A DNA stretch of 16,247 nucleotides. Source: JALYOK01 sp031419835 (GTDB taxonomy: Bacteria > Pseudomonadota > Gammaproteobacteria > Burkholderiales > JALYOK01). This document shows, piece by piece, positions 6,221 through 14,648 of the stretch. The notes beneath the pieces were generated by a model that saw only the letters and a program-made list of their open reading frames with translations, searched no databases and was not told the DNA's origin. Location: the NCBI GenBank assembly GCA_031419835.1, contig JANOLP010000065.1, positions 1 through 16,247 on the forward strand, in the 5' to 3' direction. How positions within the stretch are numbered: the first letter of the stretch is position 1; every line of letters starts with the position of its first letter. The position numbers and the translations under genes were made by a program.

Positions 6221-8659
6221 ATGAAGAAGATGAATTTAGTAATGGTGGGCAACGGCATGGCGGGCGTTCGCACGCTCGAAGAAATGCTCAAGATAGCGCC
6301 GGATCAATACAACATTACGGTGTTCGGCGCGGAACCCTATGCGAACTACAATCGAATTTTGCTTTCGCCGGTTTTAGCGGGTGAGCAAACGATTAAAGAC
6401 ATTATGCTCAACGATGTCGATTGGTATGAAGCGAACAACATCACGCTGCATCTCGGGAAAAAAATCGCGCGCATTGATCGGGTGAAACGCGAAGTCGTCG
6501 CCGAAGACGGAACGATTGCGCCGTACGATCGCCTACTGCTTGCCACCGGTTCGAATCCTTTCATGTTGCCGGTCCCGGGACGCGATCTGCACAACGTCAT
6601 TAGCTATCGCGATATTCACGACACCAATCGAATGATCGAAGTCTCGGCGACGGCGAAACACGCGATCGTGATCGGCGGCGGTTTGCTTGGCCTGGAAGCG
6701 GCGAACGGGTTGATGCTGCGCGGCATGGATGTGACTGTTGTACATCTGATGCCTTGGTTGATGGAACGGCAGCTCGATAAATCTGCGGGCAAGTTGCTGC
6801 AAAAATCGTTGGAGCAGCGTGGCCTCAAGTTCATGTTGGAAACACAGACCGAAGCGATTCTTGGCGACGATAAAGGCGCAGTGCGCACCATTCGTTTTAA
6901 AGACGGTACAGAGTTACCGGCGGAATTGGTGGTAATGGCAGTCGGTATTCGCCCCAATACAGAGCTGGCAGAATCCGCCGGGCTGCATTGCAATCGCGGC
7001 ATCGTCGTTAACGATACGATGCAGACTTACGATCCGCGTATTTACGCCGTCGGCGAATGCGTGAACCATCGCGGCATTGCCTACGGCTTGGTCGCGCCGC
7101 TGTTCGAAATGGCAAAGGTCGCGGCGAATCATTTGGCGCTAATGGGCATCGGCCGCTATTCCGGCTCGGTGACCTCGACCAAACTGAAGGTTACCGGCAT
7201 CGATTTATTCTCCGCCGGCGAATTCAATGGCGGCGACGATACGGAAGAAATCTTACTCACCGATACGGTCGGTGGCGTCTATAAAAAACTGGTGATTCGC
7301 AACGACATCCTGGTCGGCGGCGTCTTGTACGGCGATACCGTCGATGGCGCGTGGTATTTCAAACTGATTCGCGAAGGCAAAAAAATAAATGAGATTCGTG
7401 ATCACTTGATGTTCGGCGAAAGCAATCTTGGCGACACCGGACATCTTGGCCAAAACAAAGCCGTCGCCATGACCGACGAAATGGAAGTGTGCGGCTGTAA
7501 TGGTGTTTGTAAAGGTGCGATCGTCAAAGCGATTAAAGAGAAAGGCCTATTCACGCTCGACGAAGTACGCAAACACACCAAGGCATCCTCGTCGTGCGGT
7601 TCATGTACGGGTTTGGTCGAACAGTTGTTGATGTTTGTTGCGGGTGGCGATTATTCCGCCGCACCGAAAACCAAAGCGATGTGTGGTTGCACCGACCACA
7701 CCCATGCAGATGTGCGCCAAGCGATTCGCGCCGAGCATCTCACGTCGATCGCGCAGACTATGCAGATGCTCAATTGGCATACGCCGAACGGCTGTACGAG
7801 TTGTCGTCCCGCTTTGAATTATTACTTGATTTCGACCTGGCCCCACGAGGCGCAGGACGATCCGCAATCGCGTTATATCAACGAACGCGCCCACGCGAAC
7901 ATTCAGAAGAACGGCACGTTCTCTGTTATTCCGCGGATGTGGGGTGGTACGACGAATTCATCGGAACTGCGCCGCATCGCCGACGTCGTCGACAAGTACA
8001 AGATACCCGCTGTGAAAGTCACCGGTGGCCAACGTCTCGATTTGTTGGGCATCAAGAAAGAAGATTTGCCGGCAGTGTGGCGCGACTTGGATATGCCATC
8101 GGGCCATGCCTATGCGAAGGCGTTACGCACCGTGAAGACTTGCGTCGGCTCCGAATGGTGCCGTTTTGGCGTGCAGGATTCTACCAATATGGGCATCGAC
8201 CTTGAGCGCGAGTTGTGGCGGATGTACGCGCCGCACAAGGTTAAGCTCGCCGTGTCCGGCTGTCCGCGTAACTGTGCCGAATCGGGCATTAAAGATGTGG
8301 GCGTGATCGGTGTGGAATCGGGATGGGAGCTTTATGTCGCCGGCAACGGCGGTATCAAAACCGAAGTCGCACAGTTCTTCGTCAAGGTGAAAACGCGCGA
8401 AGAAGTGTTGGAATACGCTAGTGCGTTTTTGCAGATTTATCGCGAAGAGGGTTTTTACCTGGAGCGCACGGTGCATTTTGTGTCGCGCGTTGGCCTAGTC
8501 TACTGCAAATCCAAAGTAATCGATGATCCTGAAAATCGCAAAGCGCTGTATGAGCGCTTGCAGTTTTCATTATCAGGCGAGCCGGACCCGTGGAAGGTTG
8601 ATAGCCAAAAGCGCTTTGGTGTGACGCCGCAGCGCGACTTCGAAGCATTGGCGGTGTAG
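6221..8659 (+). CDS. nirB: Assimilatory nitrite reductase [NAD(P)H], large subunit NirB
   Basis: An 812-residue cytosolic enzyme that reduces nitrite to ammonium with six electrons from NAD(P)H. The flavoprotein part (about 1-400) has an FAD-binding GNGMAG (10-15) and an NAD(P)-binding IGGGLLGLEAA (151-161). A BFD-like [2Fe-2S] module follows with Cys424, 426, 459 and 462, and a second similar cysteine set at Cys488, 490, 525 and 528. The nitrite/sulfite reductase part has the sirohaem-[4Fe-4S] ligands Cys641, Cys647, Cys681 and Cys685, in TCVGSEWC and GCPRNC. Length and domain order are normal for the family. The 6221 start is chosen because the FAD motif follows directly and GGAG precedes it; the frame is open back to 6032 but that stretch contains the promoter. 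It is the first gene of an operon, 2 bases before nirD. Confidence 0.97.
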   Translation: MKKMNLVMVGNGMAGVRTLEEMLKIAPDQYNITVFGAEPYANYNRILLSPVLAGEQTIKDIMLNDVDWYEANNITLHLGKKIARIDRVKREVVAEDGTIAPYDRLLLATGSNPFMLPVPGRDLHNVISYRDIHDTNRMIEVSATAKHAIVIGGGLLGLEAANGLMLRGMDVTVVHLMPWLMERQLDKSAGKLLQKSLEQRGLKFMLETQTEAILGDDKGAVRTIRFKDGTELPAELVVMAVGIRPNTELAESAGLHCNRGIVVNDTMQTYDPRIYAVGECVNHRGIAYGLVAPLFEMAKVAANHLALMGIGRYSGSVTSTKLKVTGIDLFSAGEFNGGDDTEEILLTDTVGGVYKKLVIRNDILVGGVLYGDTVDGAWYFKLIREGKKINEIRDHLMFGESNLGDTGHLGQNKAVAMTDEMEVCGCNGVCKGAIVKAIKEKGLFTLDEVRKHTKASSSCGSCTGLVEQLLMFVAGGDYSAAPKTKAMCGCTDHTHADVRQAIRAEHLTSIAQTMQMLNWHTPNGCTSCRPALNYYLISTWPHEAQDDPQSRYINERAHANIQKNGTFSVIPRMWGGTTNSSELRRIADVVDKYKIPAVKVTGGQRLDLLGIKKEDLPAVWRDLDMPSGHAYAKALRTVKTCVGSEWCRFGVQDSTNMGIDLERELWRMYAPHKVKLAVSGCPRNCAESGIKDVGVIGVESGWELYVAGNGGIKTEVAQFFVKVKTREEVLEYASAFLQIYREEGFYLERTVHFVSRVGLVYCKSKVIDDPENRKALYERLQFSLSGEPDPWKVDSQKRFGVTPQRDFEALAV

Positions 8660-8661
8660 TC

Positions 8662-9015
8662 ATGAAAAATACTTGGCTTAAGATTTGCGCGCTCGACGAT
8701 ATCCCGGTGTTGGGTGCCCGGGTGGTGCGACGTAATGACGGCGATATCGCGATATTTCGTACTAGCGAAAACGAAGTCTTTGCGTTGCGCGATAAATGTC
8801 CTCATAAAGGCGGTCCGCTATCGCAAGGAATTGTTTTCGGCAAGCGCGTCGCATGCCCGTTGCACAATTGGTTAATCAATCTCGATAACGGCAGCGTCGT
8901 TGAGCCCGACGTCGGCTGCGCGCCTAGTTATCGATGCAAGGTGGAGGACGGCGTGGTGTTCCTCGATCCGACTCCCGAGAAAAAATTGGAAGCCGCGCAG
9001 CAAGAAGCGGCGTAG
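8662..9015 (+). CDS. nirD: Assimilatory nitrite reductase small subunit NirD, Rieske-type
   Basis: A 117-residue Rieske-fold protein, the usual length for NirD, which pairs with NirB in the cytosolic nitrite reductase. It carries CPHKGG and CPLHNW, giving a complete Cys-x-His ... Cys-x2-His set for a Rieske [2Fe-2S] cluster. Some NirD proteins, such as that of enteric bacteria as I recall, have lost these ligands, so the cluster here is probably functional and may carry electrons. It starts 2 bases after the nirB stop with only a weak GGCGGT upstream, so translational coupling to nirB is likely. It ends 3 bases before nasA. Confidence 0.95.
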   Translation: MKNTWLKICALDDIPVLGARVVRRNDGDIAIFRTSENEVFALRDKCPHKGGPLSQGIVFGKRVACPLHNWLINLDNGSVVEPDVGCAPSYRCKVEDGVVFLDPTPEKKLEAAQQEAA

Positions 9016-9018
9016 CAA

Positions 9019-11751
9019 ATGAAAACGACTCAGTCGACCTGTCCGTATTGCGGTGTAGGTTGCGGTGTTTTAATCGAAAGCGAAGGGGCGCAGATCACCG
9101 GCGTGAAAGGCGATCCCGACCACCCGGCAAACTTTGGGCGTCTATGTACTAAGGGTTCAACGCTGCACCTGAGCGCGAAGCCCGATGGTCGTGCGCTGTT
9201 TCCTGAAGTGCGTCGATCGCGCACGGCGCCGCGCCAACGAGAAACTTGGGATGCGACCACATCATTTCTCGCGCAGCAATTTGCCGATTGCATCAAAACC
9301 CATGGGCCCGATTCCGTAGGTTTTTATATTTCAGGGCAATTGCTGACCGAGGATTATTACGTCTTCAATAAACTCGCCAAAGGTTTGATCGGTACGAATA
9401 ACGTCGATACCAATTCGCGCCTGTGCATGTCCTCAGCCGTCGCCGGATATAAGCTCACGCTTGGGGCGGATGCGCCGCCGACGTGCTACGAAGATATCGA
9501 TTGCGCCGATATGATCTTCATCGCCGGTTCGAATACTGCATATGCGCATCCAATTTTATTTCGCCGCATCGAAGCTGCGAAAGAGAAACGCCCAGACCTG
9601 AAAATTATCGTCGTCGATCCGCGCCGCACCGATACCGCCGCGTTCGCCGATTTGCATTTGCCGATTTTACCGGGGGCCGATGTTGCATTATTCAATGGTC
9701 TATTGCACTTACTGTTGTGGGATGGGAAGGTCGATCAAGATTTCATCGCCGCGCGAACAGAAGGATTCGATGCCTTAAAGCAAACCGTACGCGACTACCA
9801 TCCGAAATTAGTCGCTGAAACCTGTGGCATTGCGGAGGCCGATTTGGCGCTAGCGGCGAAATGGTTTGGCGAATCGCCTGCCGTGCTATCACTCTATTGC
9901 CAGGGATTGAATCAGTCGAGTCACGGCACGGAAAAAAATGCCGCGTTGATTAATCTTCATCTTGCCACCGGAAAAATCGGCAAGCCTGGTTCCGGCCCGT
10001 TCTCGTTAACGGGCCAGCCCAACGCTATGGGCGGTCGCGAAGTCGGTGGCATGGCGAATCTGCTGTCGGCGCATCGCGATCTGGCGAATGCCGAACATCG
10101 CGCTGAAGTGGCTACGCTTTGGGGAATACCCGACGTGCCAAGCAAACCTGGTAAAACGGCGGTCGAAATGTTTGATGCTGTTGCGGCCGGCGAGATCAAG
10201 ATGTTGTGGATCGCGTGTACCAATCCCGCGCAATCGATGCCCGATCAAGCGAAGATTCGTAAGGCGCTGGGAAACGCGGAACTCGTCGTCGTGCAAGAGG
10301 CCTATGTCGACACCGAAACGGCGGCGTATGCCGACGTAATTTTGCCCGCGGCGACTTGGGGTGAAAAAGAAGGCACGGTCACCAATTCCGAGCGGCGCAT
10401 CACACGACTCAATGCCGCGATTGCTGCGCCAGGGGAAGCGCATGCTGATTGGGGCATCGTCGTCGAATTCGCGCAGCGGCTAGAAAAAATACTGCGGCCC
10501 GGTGCGCCGACATTGTTTCCATACGCTAACACCGAGGACATTTTTAACGAGCACCGCGAATCGACACGTGGGCGCGATCTCGATATCACGGGATTATCCT
10601 ACGAAATTTTGCAAACTCGCGGCCCACAGCAATGGCCGTTTCCGGCTAACGAGGTGCAAGGCAAAGCCCGGCTCTACGCCGATGGCATATTTCCGACTGC
10701 TTCAGGCAAGGCAACCTTTTTTAACACGACCTACAAAGCCGTTGCGGAAACGGCCAGCGCCCAGTATCCGCTGCGTTTAAATACCGGACGTCTGCGCGAT
10801 CAATGGCACGGCATGAGCCGTACCGGCAAAGTCGCGCGACTATATGAGCACGCACCGACGCCGATGCTTTCCATGACAAAAGTCGATATGGCGAAACGCG
10901 GGCTGTTGGAAGGCAGTCTGGTTCGCGTGCGCTCGCGCCGTGGTGATGTTGTTCTTCCCGTCGGTGTCGGTGAAGACATGCGCGGTGGGCAAGTATTTCT
11001 ACCGATGCACTGGGGCAGCCATTTGATGGCGGGCCTTGGCATTAACGCCCTAACCCTGCCGACATTCGATCCGTATTCGAAACAGCCGGAGTTGAAAAAT
11101 GCCGCTGTTCAAGTCGAAAAAATTGACTTGCCCTGGCGCTTTGTTGCGATGGCGATTGGCGAAGAGGACGAAACCTCCACGGCATTAGCGCGCTTGTCTG
11201 AACTACGAAAGCACCTTAGCGCATTCGAGTATGCATCCGTCGGACTGTTCGGACACGGTCAGGAAAATGTGATCTTGCGCGCGGCCGCGAGTGTGCCGTT
11301 ATCTGCGCATTTTGTGGCGCAAATAGATCGAATTTTAGGATTGGACCAGGCTGATGATGTGTTGCAGTACGAAGACAAACGCCGTGAAGTTGGCCGCAGA
11401 ATGCGCATCAAAGACGGCAAGCTCGCCGCATTGCGTTTATCCGGCGATGTCGCGGCGAAAGATTGGCTGCAAGATTGGCTCGCACAAGGCACTCCCGTTG
11501 CTCATCTCACCCGCGTGCTACTCGCACCAAGCGCGAAACCCCCGCAGGGCTTCACGCCGCGAGGTCGCGTGATCTGCAATTGTTTGAATATCTCCGAAGT
11601 CGAAATTATGAATCAATTGAAAACTATTCCGCCTCGCGCGGAAAACAGGCTGGGCGCGTTGCAAGGCGCGTTAAAGTGTGGAACCGAATGTGGTTCGTGC
11701 GTGCCCGAATTGCGCCGCATTATTCAAACCGAAATTTTGGAGGCGGCATGA
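9019..11751 (+). CDS. nasA: Assimilatory nitrate reductase catalytic subunit, molybdopterin type
   Basis: A 910-residue cytosolic enzyme that reduces nitrate to nitrite at a molybdenum bis-MGD cofactor. The N-terminal [4Fe-4S] ligands are Cys8, Cys11, Cys15 and Cys43. NSRLCMSSA gives Cys136 as the probable molybdenum ligand. The molybdopterin oxidoreductase and molydopterin dinucleotide-binding domains extend to about residue 720. A linker region (about 730-840) resembles the small C-terminal domain of NAD(P)H/ferredoxin reductases. The chain ends in a BFD-like [2Fe-2S] domain with Cys853, Cys855, Cys891 and Cys894, and an extra Cys887. This C-terminal extension marks the NasA type that receives electrons from a redox partner. 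No separate NADH-reductase subunit is encoded in this window, so the electron donor may be elsewhere. The name is nasC in some genomes. The stop overlaps the cobA start as ATGA. Confidence 0.96.
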   Translation: MKTTQSTCPYCGVGCGVLIESEGAQITGVKGDPDHPANFGRLCTKGSTLHLSAKPDGRALFPEVRRSRTAPRQRETWDATTSFLAQQFADCIKTHGPDSVGFYISGQLLTEDYYVFNKLAKGLIGTNNVDTNSRLCMSSAVAGYKLTLGADAPPTCYEDIDCADMIFIAGSNTAYAHPILFRRIEAAKEKRPDLKIIVVDPRRTDTAAFADLHLPILPGADVALFNGLLHLLLWDGKVDQDFIAARTEGFDALKQTVRDYHPKLVAETCGIAEADLALAAKWFGESPAVLSLYCQGLNQSSHGTEKNAALINLHLATGKIGKPGSGPFSLTGQPNAMGGREVGGMANLLSAHRDLANAEHRAEVATLWGIPDVPSKPGKTAVEMFDAVAAGEIKMLWIACTNPAQSMPDQAKIRKALGNAELVVVQEAYVDTETAAYADVILPAATWGEKEGTVTNSERRITRLNAAIAAPGEAHADWGIVVEFAQRLEKILRPGAPTLFPYANTEDIFNEHRESTRGRDLDITGLSYEILQTRGPQQWPFPANEVQGKARLYADGIFPTASGKATFFNTTYKAVAETASAQYPLRLNTGRLRDQWHGMSRTGKVARLYEHAPTPMLSMTKVDMAKRGLLEGSLVRVRSRRGDVVLPVGVGEDMRGGQVFLPMHWGSHLMAGLGINALTLPTFDPYSKQPELKNAAVQVEKIDLPWRFVAMAIGEEDETSTALARLSELRKHLSAFEYASVGLFGHGQENVILRAAASVPLSAHFVAQIDRILGLDQADDVLQYEDKRREVGRRMRIKDGKLAALRLSGDVAAKDWLQDWLAQGTPVAHLTRVLLAPSAKPPQGFTPRGRVICNCLNISEVEIMNQLKTIPPRAENRLGALQGALKCGTECGSCVPELRRIIQTEILEAA
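11739..11743 (+). promoter_or_regulatory. Ribosome-binding site of cobA
   Basis: GGAGG, inside the last codons of nasA, lies 4 bases before the ATG at 11748. It fixes that start; the open frame itself extends back to 11463 within nasA. Confidence 0.7.
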
Positions 11752-12521
11752 GTAACGGCAAAGTGTTCCTCGTTGGCGCCGGGCCGGGCGATCCTGAATT
11801 ATTGACACTCAAGGCGGTGCGCGCGATTGCGCGAGCGGATGTGCTGTTGGTCGATGATTTGGTGAATCCCTTGATATTGGAACACGCGCGCCACGACGCG
11901 CGCGTTGTGCAGGTTGGCAAGCGTGGTGGCTGCCAATCGACGCCGCAGCAATTCATAGAACGATTGATGGTAGCCGAAGCCCTCGCCGGAAATATTGTTG
12001 TGCGATTGAAAGGCGGCGATCCGTTCATGTTTGGCCGAGGCGGCGAAGAGACTACTGCATTGCATGCCGCCAATATCGATTTCGAAGTGGTGAATGGCAT
12101 CACTGCAGGACTTGCTGCACCGACATCGATCGGTATTCCGCTTACCCATCGCGAGTTTTGCCACGGTGTTGCGTTCATTACAGGACACAGTAATTCCGAC
12201 GCGTCGTTGTCTTGGCAGCCGTTGCTAGCCTTGGGATTAACCCTCGTCATTTACATGGGAATTTCCAACGTTGCGGAGATCGTGTCCGACCTGAATGCGG
12301 GCGGTACCTATACGAGCATGCCGGTGGCCGTCATTCAAGATGCCACGCTACAGAGTCAAAGGGCGTTGATTTCGACGTTGGGAAACGTAGTCGCGGACGT
12401 TGCAAACGGTGGCTTTGCCAGTCCAAGCATCATTGTCGTTGGTAGGGTTGTCACGCTAAATCACGCCGTGGCGATTGCGAGCAATACGGGTCATGTCTCG
12501 AACTATGCCGCGCAATCCTAA
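11748..12521 (+). CDS. cobA: Uroporphyrinogen-III C-methyltransferase (SUMT)
   Basis: A 257-residue cytosolic enzyme that uses two S-adenosylmethionine molecules to methylate uroporphyrinogen III to precorrin-2, the branch point to sirohaem and cobalamin. Family motifs are clear: VGAGPGDPELLTLKAVRAI at the N-terminus, VGKRGG, VVRLKGGDPFMFGRGGEE and GITAGLAAPTSIGIPLTHR. Length is typical of a stand-alone CobA. It lacks the oxidase/ferrochelatase half of CysG, so completing sirohaem requires another protein encoded elsewhere. Position last in the nirBD-nasA operon, with a 4-base ATGA overlap, says it supplies sirohaem for NirB. The chosen ATG has GGAGG before it. No strong terminator follows. 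Confidence 0.96.
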   Translation: MSNGKVFLVGAGPGDPELLTLKAVRAIARADVLLVDDLVNPLILEHARHDARVVQVGKRGGCQSTPQQFIERLMVAEALAGNIVVRLKGGDPFMFGRGGEETTALHAANIDFEVVNGITAGLAAPTSIGIPLTHREFCHGVAFITGHSNSDASLSWQPLLALGLTLVIYMGISNVAEIVSDLNAGGTYTSMPVAVIQDATLQSQRALISTLGNVVADVANGGFASPSIIVVGRVVTLNHAVAIASNTGHVSNYAAQS

Positions 12522-12593
12522 TTACACAGGGAAACTTTTTTCCATTTTCCATCCTGACGTATCGCTCGGTTAATAACGAGGGCAAGCTCAGCG
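12522..12593. other. Convergent intergenic gap with a weak hairpin
   Basis: These 72 bases separate the ends of cobA (plus) and the ThDP enzyme (minus). The only structure seen is a small stem at 12565-12580 (CTC-G-GTT / AAC-GAG, one bulged G, loop AAT) without a T-run beside it. A run of T at 12534-12541 is not preceded by a clear stem. No bidirectional terminator can be called with confidence. Confidence 0.35.
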
Positions 12594-14288
12594 CTACGTG
12601 GCGATTCCCTCAAAACCATCGTGCACCAGCACTTCTACCAGCGTCGGGCCATTGGTCTCATACGCGCGGCGTAGGGCCGAATCGATTGCGCCGGGCTCAG
12701 TGACGCGTTGCGCGGGAACGCCCATTGACTGCGCGAGATTGACAAAGTCGATACGCGGATCGCGCAGATCCATCGCAATGAACTTCGCTTCTTTTTGATA
12801 GGGCATCACACGCTCTTTCAAGATGCGATAGCTTGCGTTGTTGGCGATGATGTAGGTGATCGGCAGTTTGAGATGCGCGGCGGTCCACAGCGCTTGGATG
12901 CTGTACATCGCGCTGCCGTCGCCGACAATTGCGACGACGCGCCGTTGCGGTTGCGCCAATTGAATGCCGATTGCGCCCGCCATCGCAAAGCCAATTCCGC
13001 CGCTAGCGAGACCATAAAAATCCCGCGCGCCACGAATCGGTAAAAAATTCAACAGGGACGCCGCCGAGGTTAATGCCTCTTCGACGACAATCGCATTGCC
13101 CGGCAAGCCAGCGACAATCCTCGACATTAAGTATTTTGGATCGATCGGTTTTGCTGCTACCTCGCTGGATACTTCCTGCACTAAGCGATTGCGCTGCACG
13201 GTCCAATTGTTCGCGGCGATGGCGCGCAAATTCTGTGTCGCATTGTCGCGCTGAGCCGCGGTCACACGTTTTTGTAACACGGTGAGAAGCGCGCTGAGGG
13301 TTTCTTTTACGTTCGCGTTGATCGCAATTTCTGCCGGATAGCTCTTGCCCAGCTCCCAGGGACGCTCGCCGATTTGCACAATTGGCATGCCGTCCGGCAA
13401 TGGATCGATGGGACTATAAATCGACATGCGAAGCATGTCGGTGCCGAGGAGAATCAATAAATCGAAAGGTTCAAGCGCGGCGCGCACTTGACGCTGATTA
13501 CGTGTCAGCGAACCGAGGCTCGCCTGGTGCTCGGATAAACATTGCGCGTTGTACGGCACGGTTTGCTGATACATGCCGGCACCGAGGATTTCCGCCAACT
13601 GTGCGACTTCCGTTAGCGCGTCGTGAACGCTAACCTCGTGGCCGCTAACGATTACTGGTCGCCGCGCAAGTAACAAACGATCGGTGAGTCGCTCCAAGGC
13701 TGAGTCGCTCGGGCGCGTGGCGGCATCGACACGAGTCCGTTTGCCTAAATTTAATGGCGCTTCGGCATTGAGAATATCGCCGGGAAGCGAGATAAACACC
13801 GGCCCGGTTGGCGGCGTCAACGCAACCTTTGCGGCGCGACGCACGATCTGCGGCAGATCTTCCAAACGAGTGACTTCGACCGCCCACTTCACCAGCGGTT
13901 CGGCGAGCGGCACCAGCGGCGCATAGAGCATTGGCTCATTCAAGCTATGCCCTTGCTCGTGTTGCCCCGCCGTGAGAATGATCGGTGAGCCGTACCACTT
14001 GGCATTGAATAGCGAACCCATCGCGTTACCCAATCCGGGCGCGACGTGGACGTTCGCGGCCGTCAAACGATTCGACGCACGAGCGTAACCATCGGCCATC
14101 GCCACGACGATCGATTCCTGCAAGCCCAGCACATATTGCAGATCAGGGTGATCGTGCAGCGCGGCCATAATCGGCAACTCCGTCGAGCCGGGATTGCCAA
14201 ACAAGAAATCGATGCCTTCGTCTTCAAGCAACGACAAAAACGCTGAACGCCCGACAATGGTTTGCACGTGCTTGGATAGATCGTTCAA
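12594..14288 (-). CDS. ThDP-dependent decarboxylase/lyase related to benzoylformate decarboxylase
   Basis: A 564-residue enzyme of the thiamine-diphosphate superfamily, normal length for the benzoylformate decarboxylase/acetolactate synthase fold. The N-terminal pyrimidine-binding domain has GNPGSTELP (31-39; Ser35 fits the catalytic Ser of benzoylformate decarboxylase), Glu58 as the cofactor-activating glutamate, and His81 matching the active-site His70. The C-terminal pyrophosphate domain has the ThDP motif from GDGS (456) to NN (483-484). By my recollected alignment, where benzoylformate decarboxylase has its second active-site His281 in RYHQYDP this protein has Ser289 in RMSIYSP, so the substrate may differ. 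Candidates are another 2-oxoacid decarboxylase or a carboligase. The start is TTG: no ATG occurs before residue 40, an in-frame stop lies upstream, and Shine-Dalgarno support is weak. It is transcribed away from cofC. Confidence 0.85.
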   Translation of the reverse strand: MNDLSKHVQTIVGRSAFLSLLEDEGIDFLFGNPGSTELPIMAALHDHPDLQYVLGLQESIVVAMADGYARASNRLTAANVHVAPGLGNAMGSLFNAKWYGSPIILTAGQHEQGHSLNEPMLYAPLVPLAEPLVKWAVEVTRLEDLPQIVRRAAKVALTPPTGPVFISLPGDILNAEAPLNLGKRTRVDAATRPSDSALERLTDRLLLARRPVIVSGHEVSVHDALTEVAQLAEILGAGMYQQTVPYNAQCLSEHQASLGSLTRNQRQVRAALEPFDLLILLGTDMLRMSIYSPIDPLPDGMPIVQIGERPWELGKSYPAEIAINANVKETLSALLTVLQKRVTAAQRDNATQNLRAIAANNWTVQRNRLVQEVSSEVAAKPIDPKYLMSRIVAGLPGNAIVVEEALTSAASLLNFLPIRGARDFYGLASGGIGFAMAGAIGIQLAQPQRRVVAIVGDGSAMYSIQALWTAAHLKLPITYIIANNASYRILKERVMPYQKEAKFIAMDLRDPRIDFVNLAQSMGVPAQRVTEPGAIDSALRRAYETNGPTLVEVLVHDGFEGIAT

Positions 14289-14648
14289 TTGAATTCTCGC
14301 TGGTGGTTTTTCTAAGGCTCTATGTTAGTGATAGCCCGCGCGCTAGTCGAGTAGGCTTTGCAGTTTCTTGGATGAAAACACCTACCATCGACGGAAGCCG
14401 CATGGACGCTGGCTCCCAGGCCATGCATTGCCAGGAAATAAGCAGGGGGCGGCTCGTGGCTGACCTCGGTTTCGACGAATATGAGCGTGCCCGTTGCCGT
14501 TCCCGCTTGGTAGAGAAATACAAACGCCAAACTGTGTTGCATCACAAAGATGTGGCGGAACGAATTTAACGCGATGATTTTTGACGCCTTGGCGGCAAGA
14601 TGTTAGCCTCATTCCTCATCAATTGATTGCCGGACAAGCAGCAAGAAA
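14289..14648. other. Divergent intergenic region between the ThDP enzyme and cofC
   Basis: These 360 bases hold the dispersed repeat at 14395-14466 and should hold the promoters of both flanking genes. A TTGACG at 14581-14586 resembles a sigma-70 -35 box facing cofC, but no good -10 lies at 16-18 bases; the nearest candidate, TGTTAG, is too close. An 88-codon plus-strand open frame (14303-14569) crosses the repeat, shows no family motif, and is not called a gene. Confidence 0.5.
14395..14466 (+). repeat. Dispersed intergenic repeat, copy at 14395
   Basis: This is the second clear copy of the element at 4534-4605. AAGCCGCATGGA (14395-14406) and CATGCATTGCCA (14422-14433) are identical in both, and the downstream 33 bases match at 23 positions. 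Here it lies between divergent genes rather than within an operon, so its place is not tied to one gene. Confidence 0.75.

Noticed and set aside
8123..8476. 117-codon minus-strand frame inside nirB, with similar frames inside nasA such as 10006-10443
   Set aside because: They lie wholly opposite well-identified genes and have low-complexity Arg/His-rich translations, as expected of shadow frames.
12530..12580. Intrinsic terminator between cobA and the ThDP enzyme
   Set aside because: The T-run near 12534-12541 has no stem before it and the hairpin at 12565-12580 has no T-run, so the two parts do not make a terminator.
14303..14569. 88-codon plus-strand open frame upstream of cofC
   Set aside because: It runs straight through the dispersed repeat, lacks a ribosome-binding site and shows no family feature.
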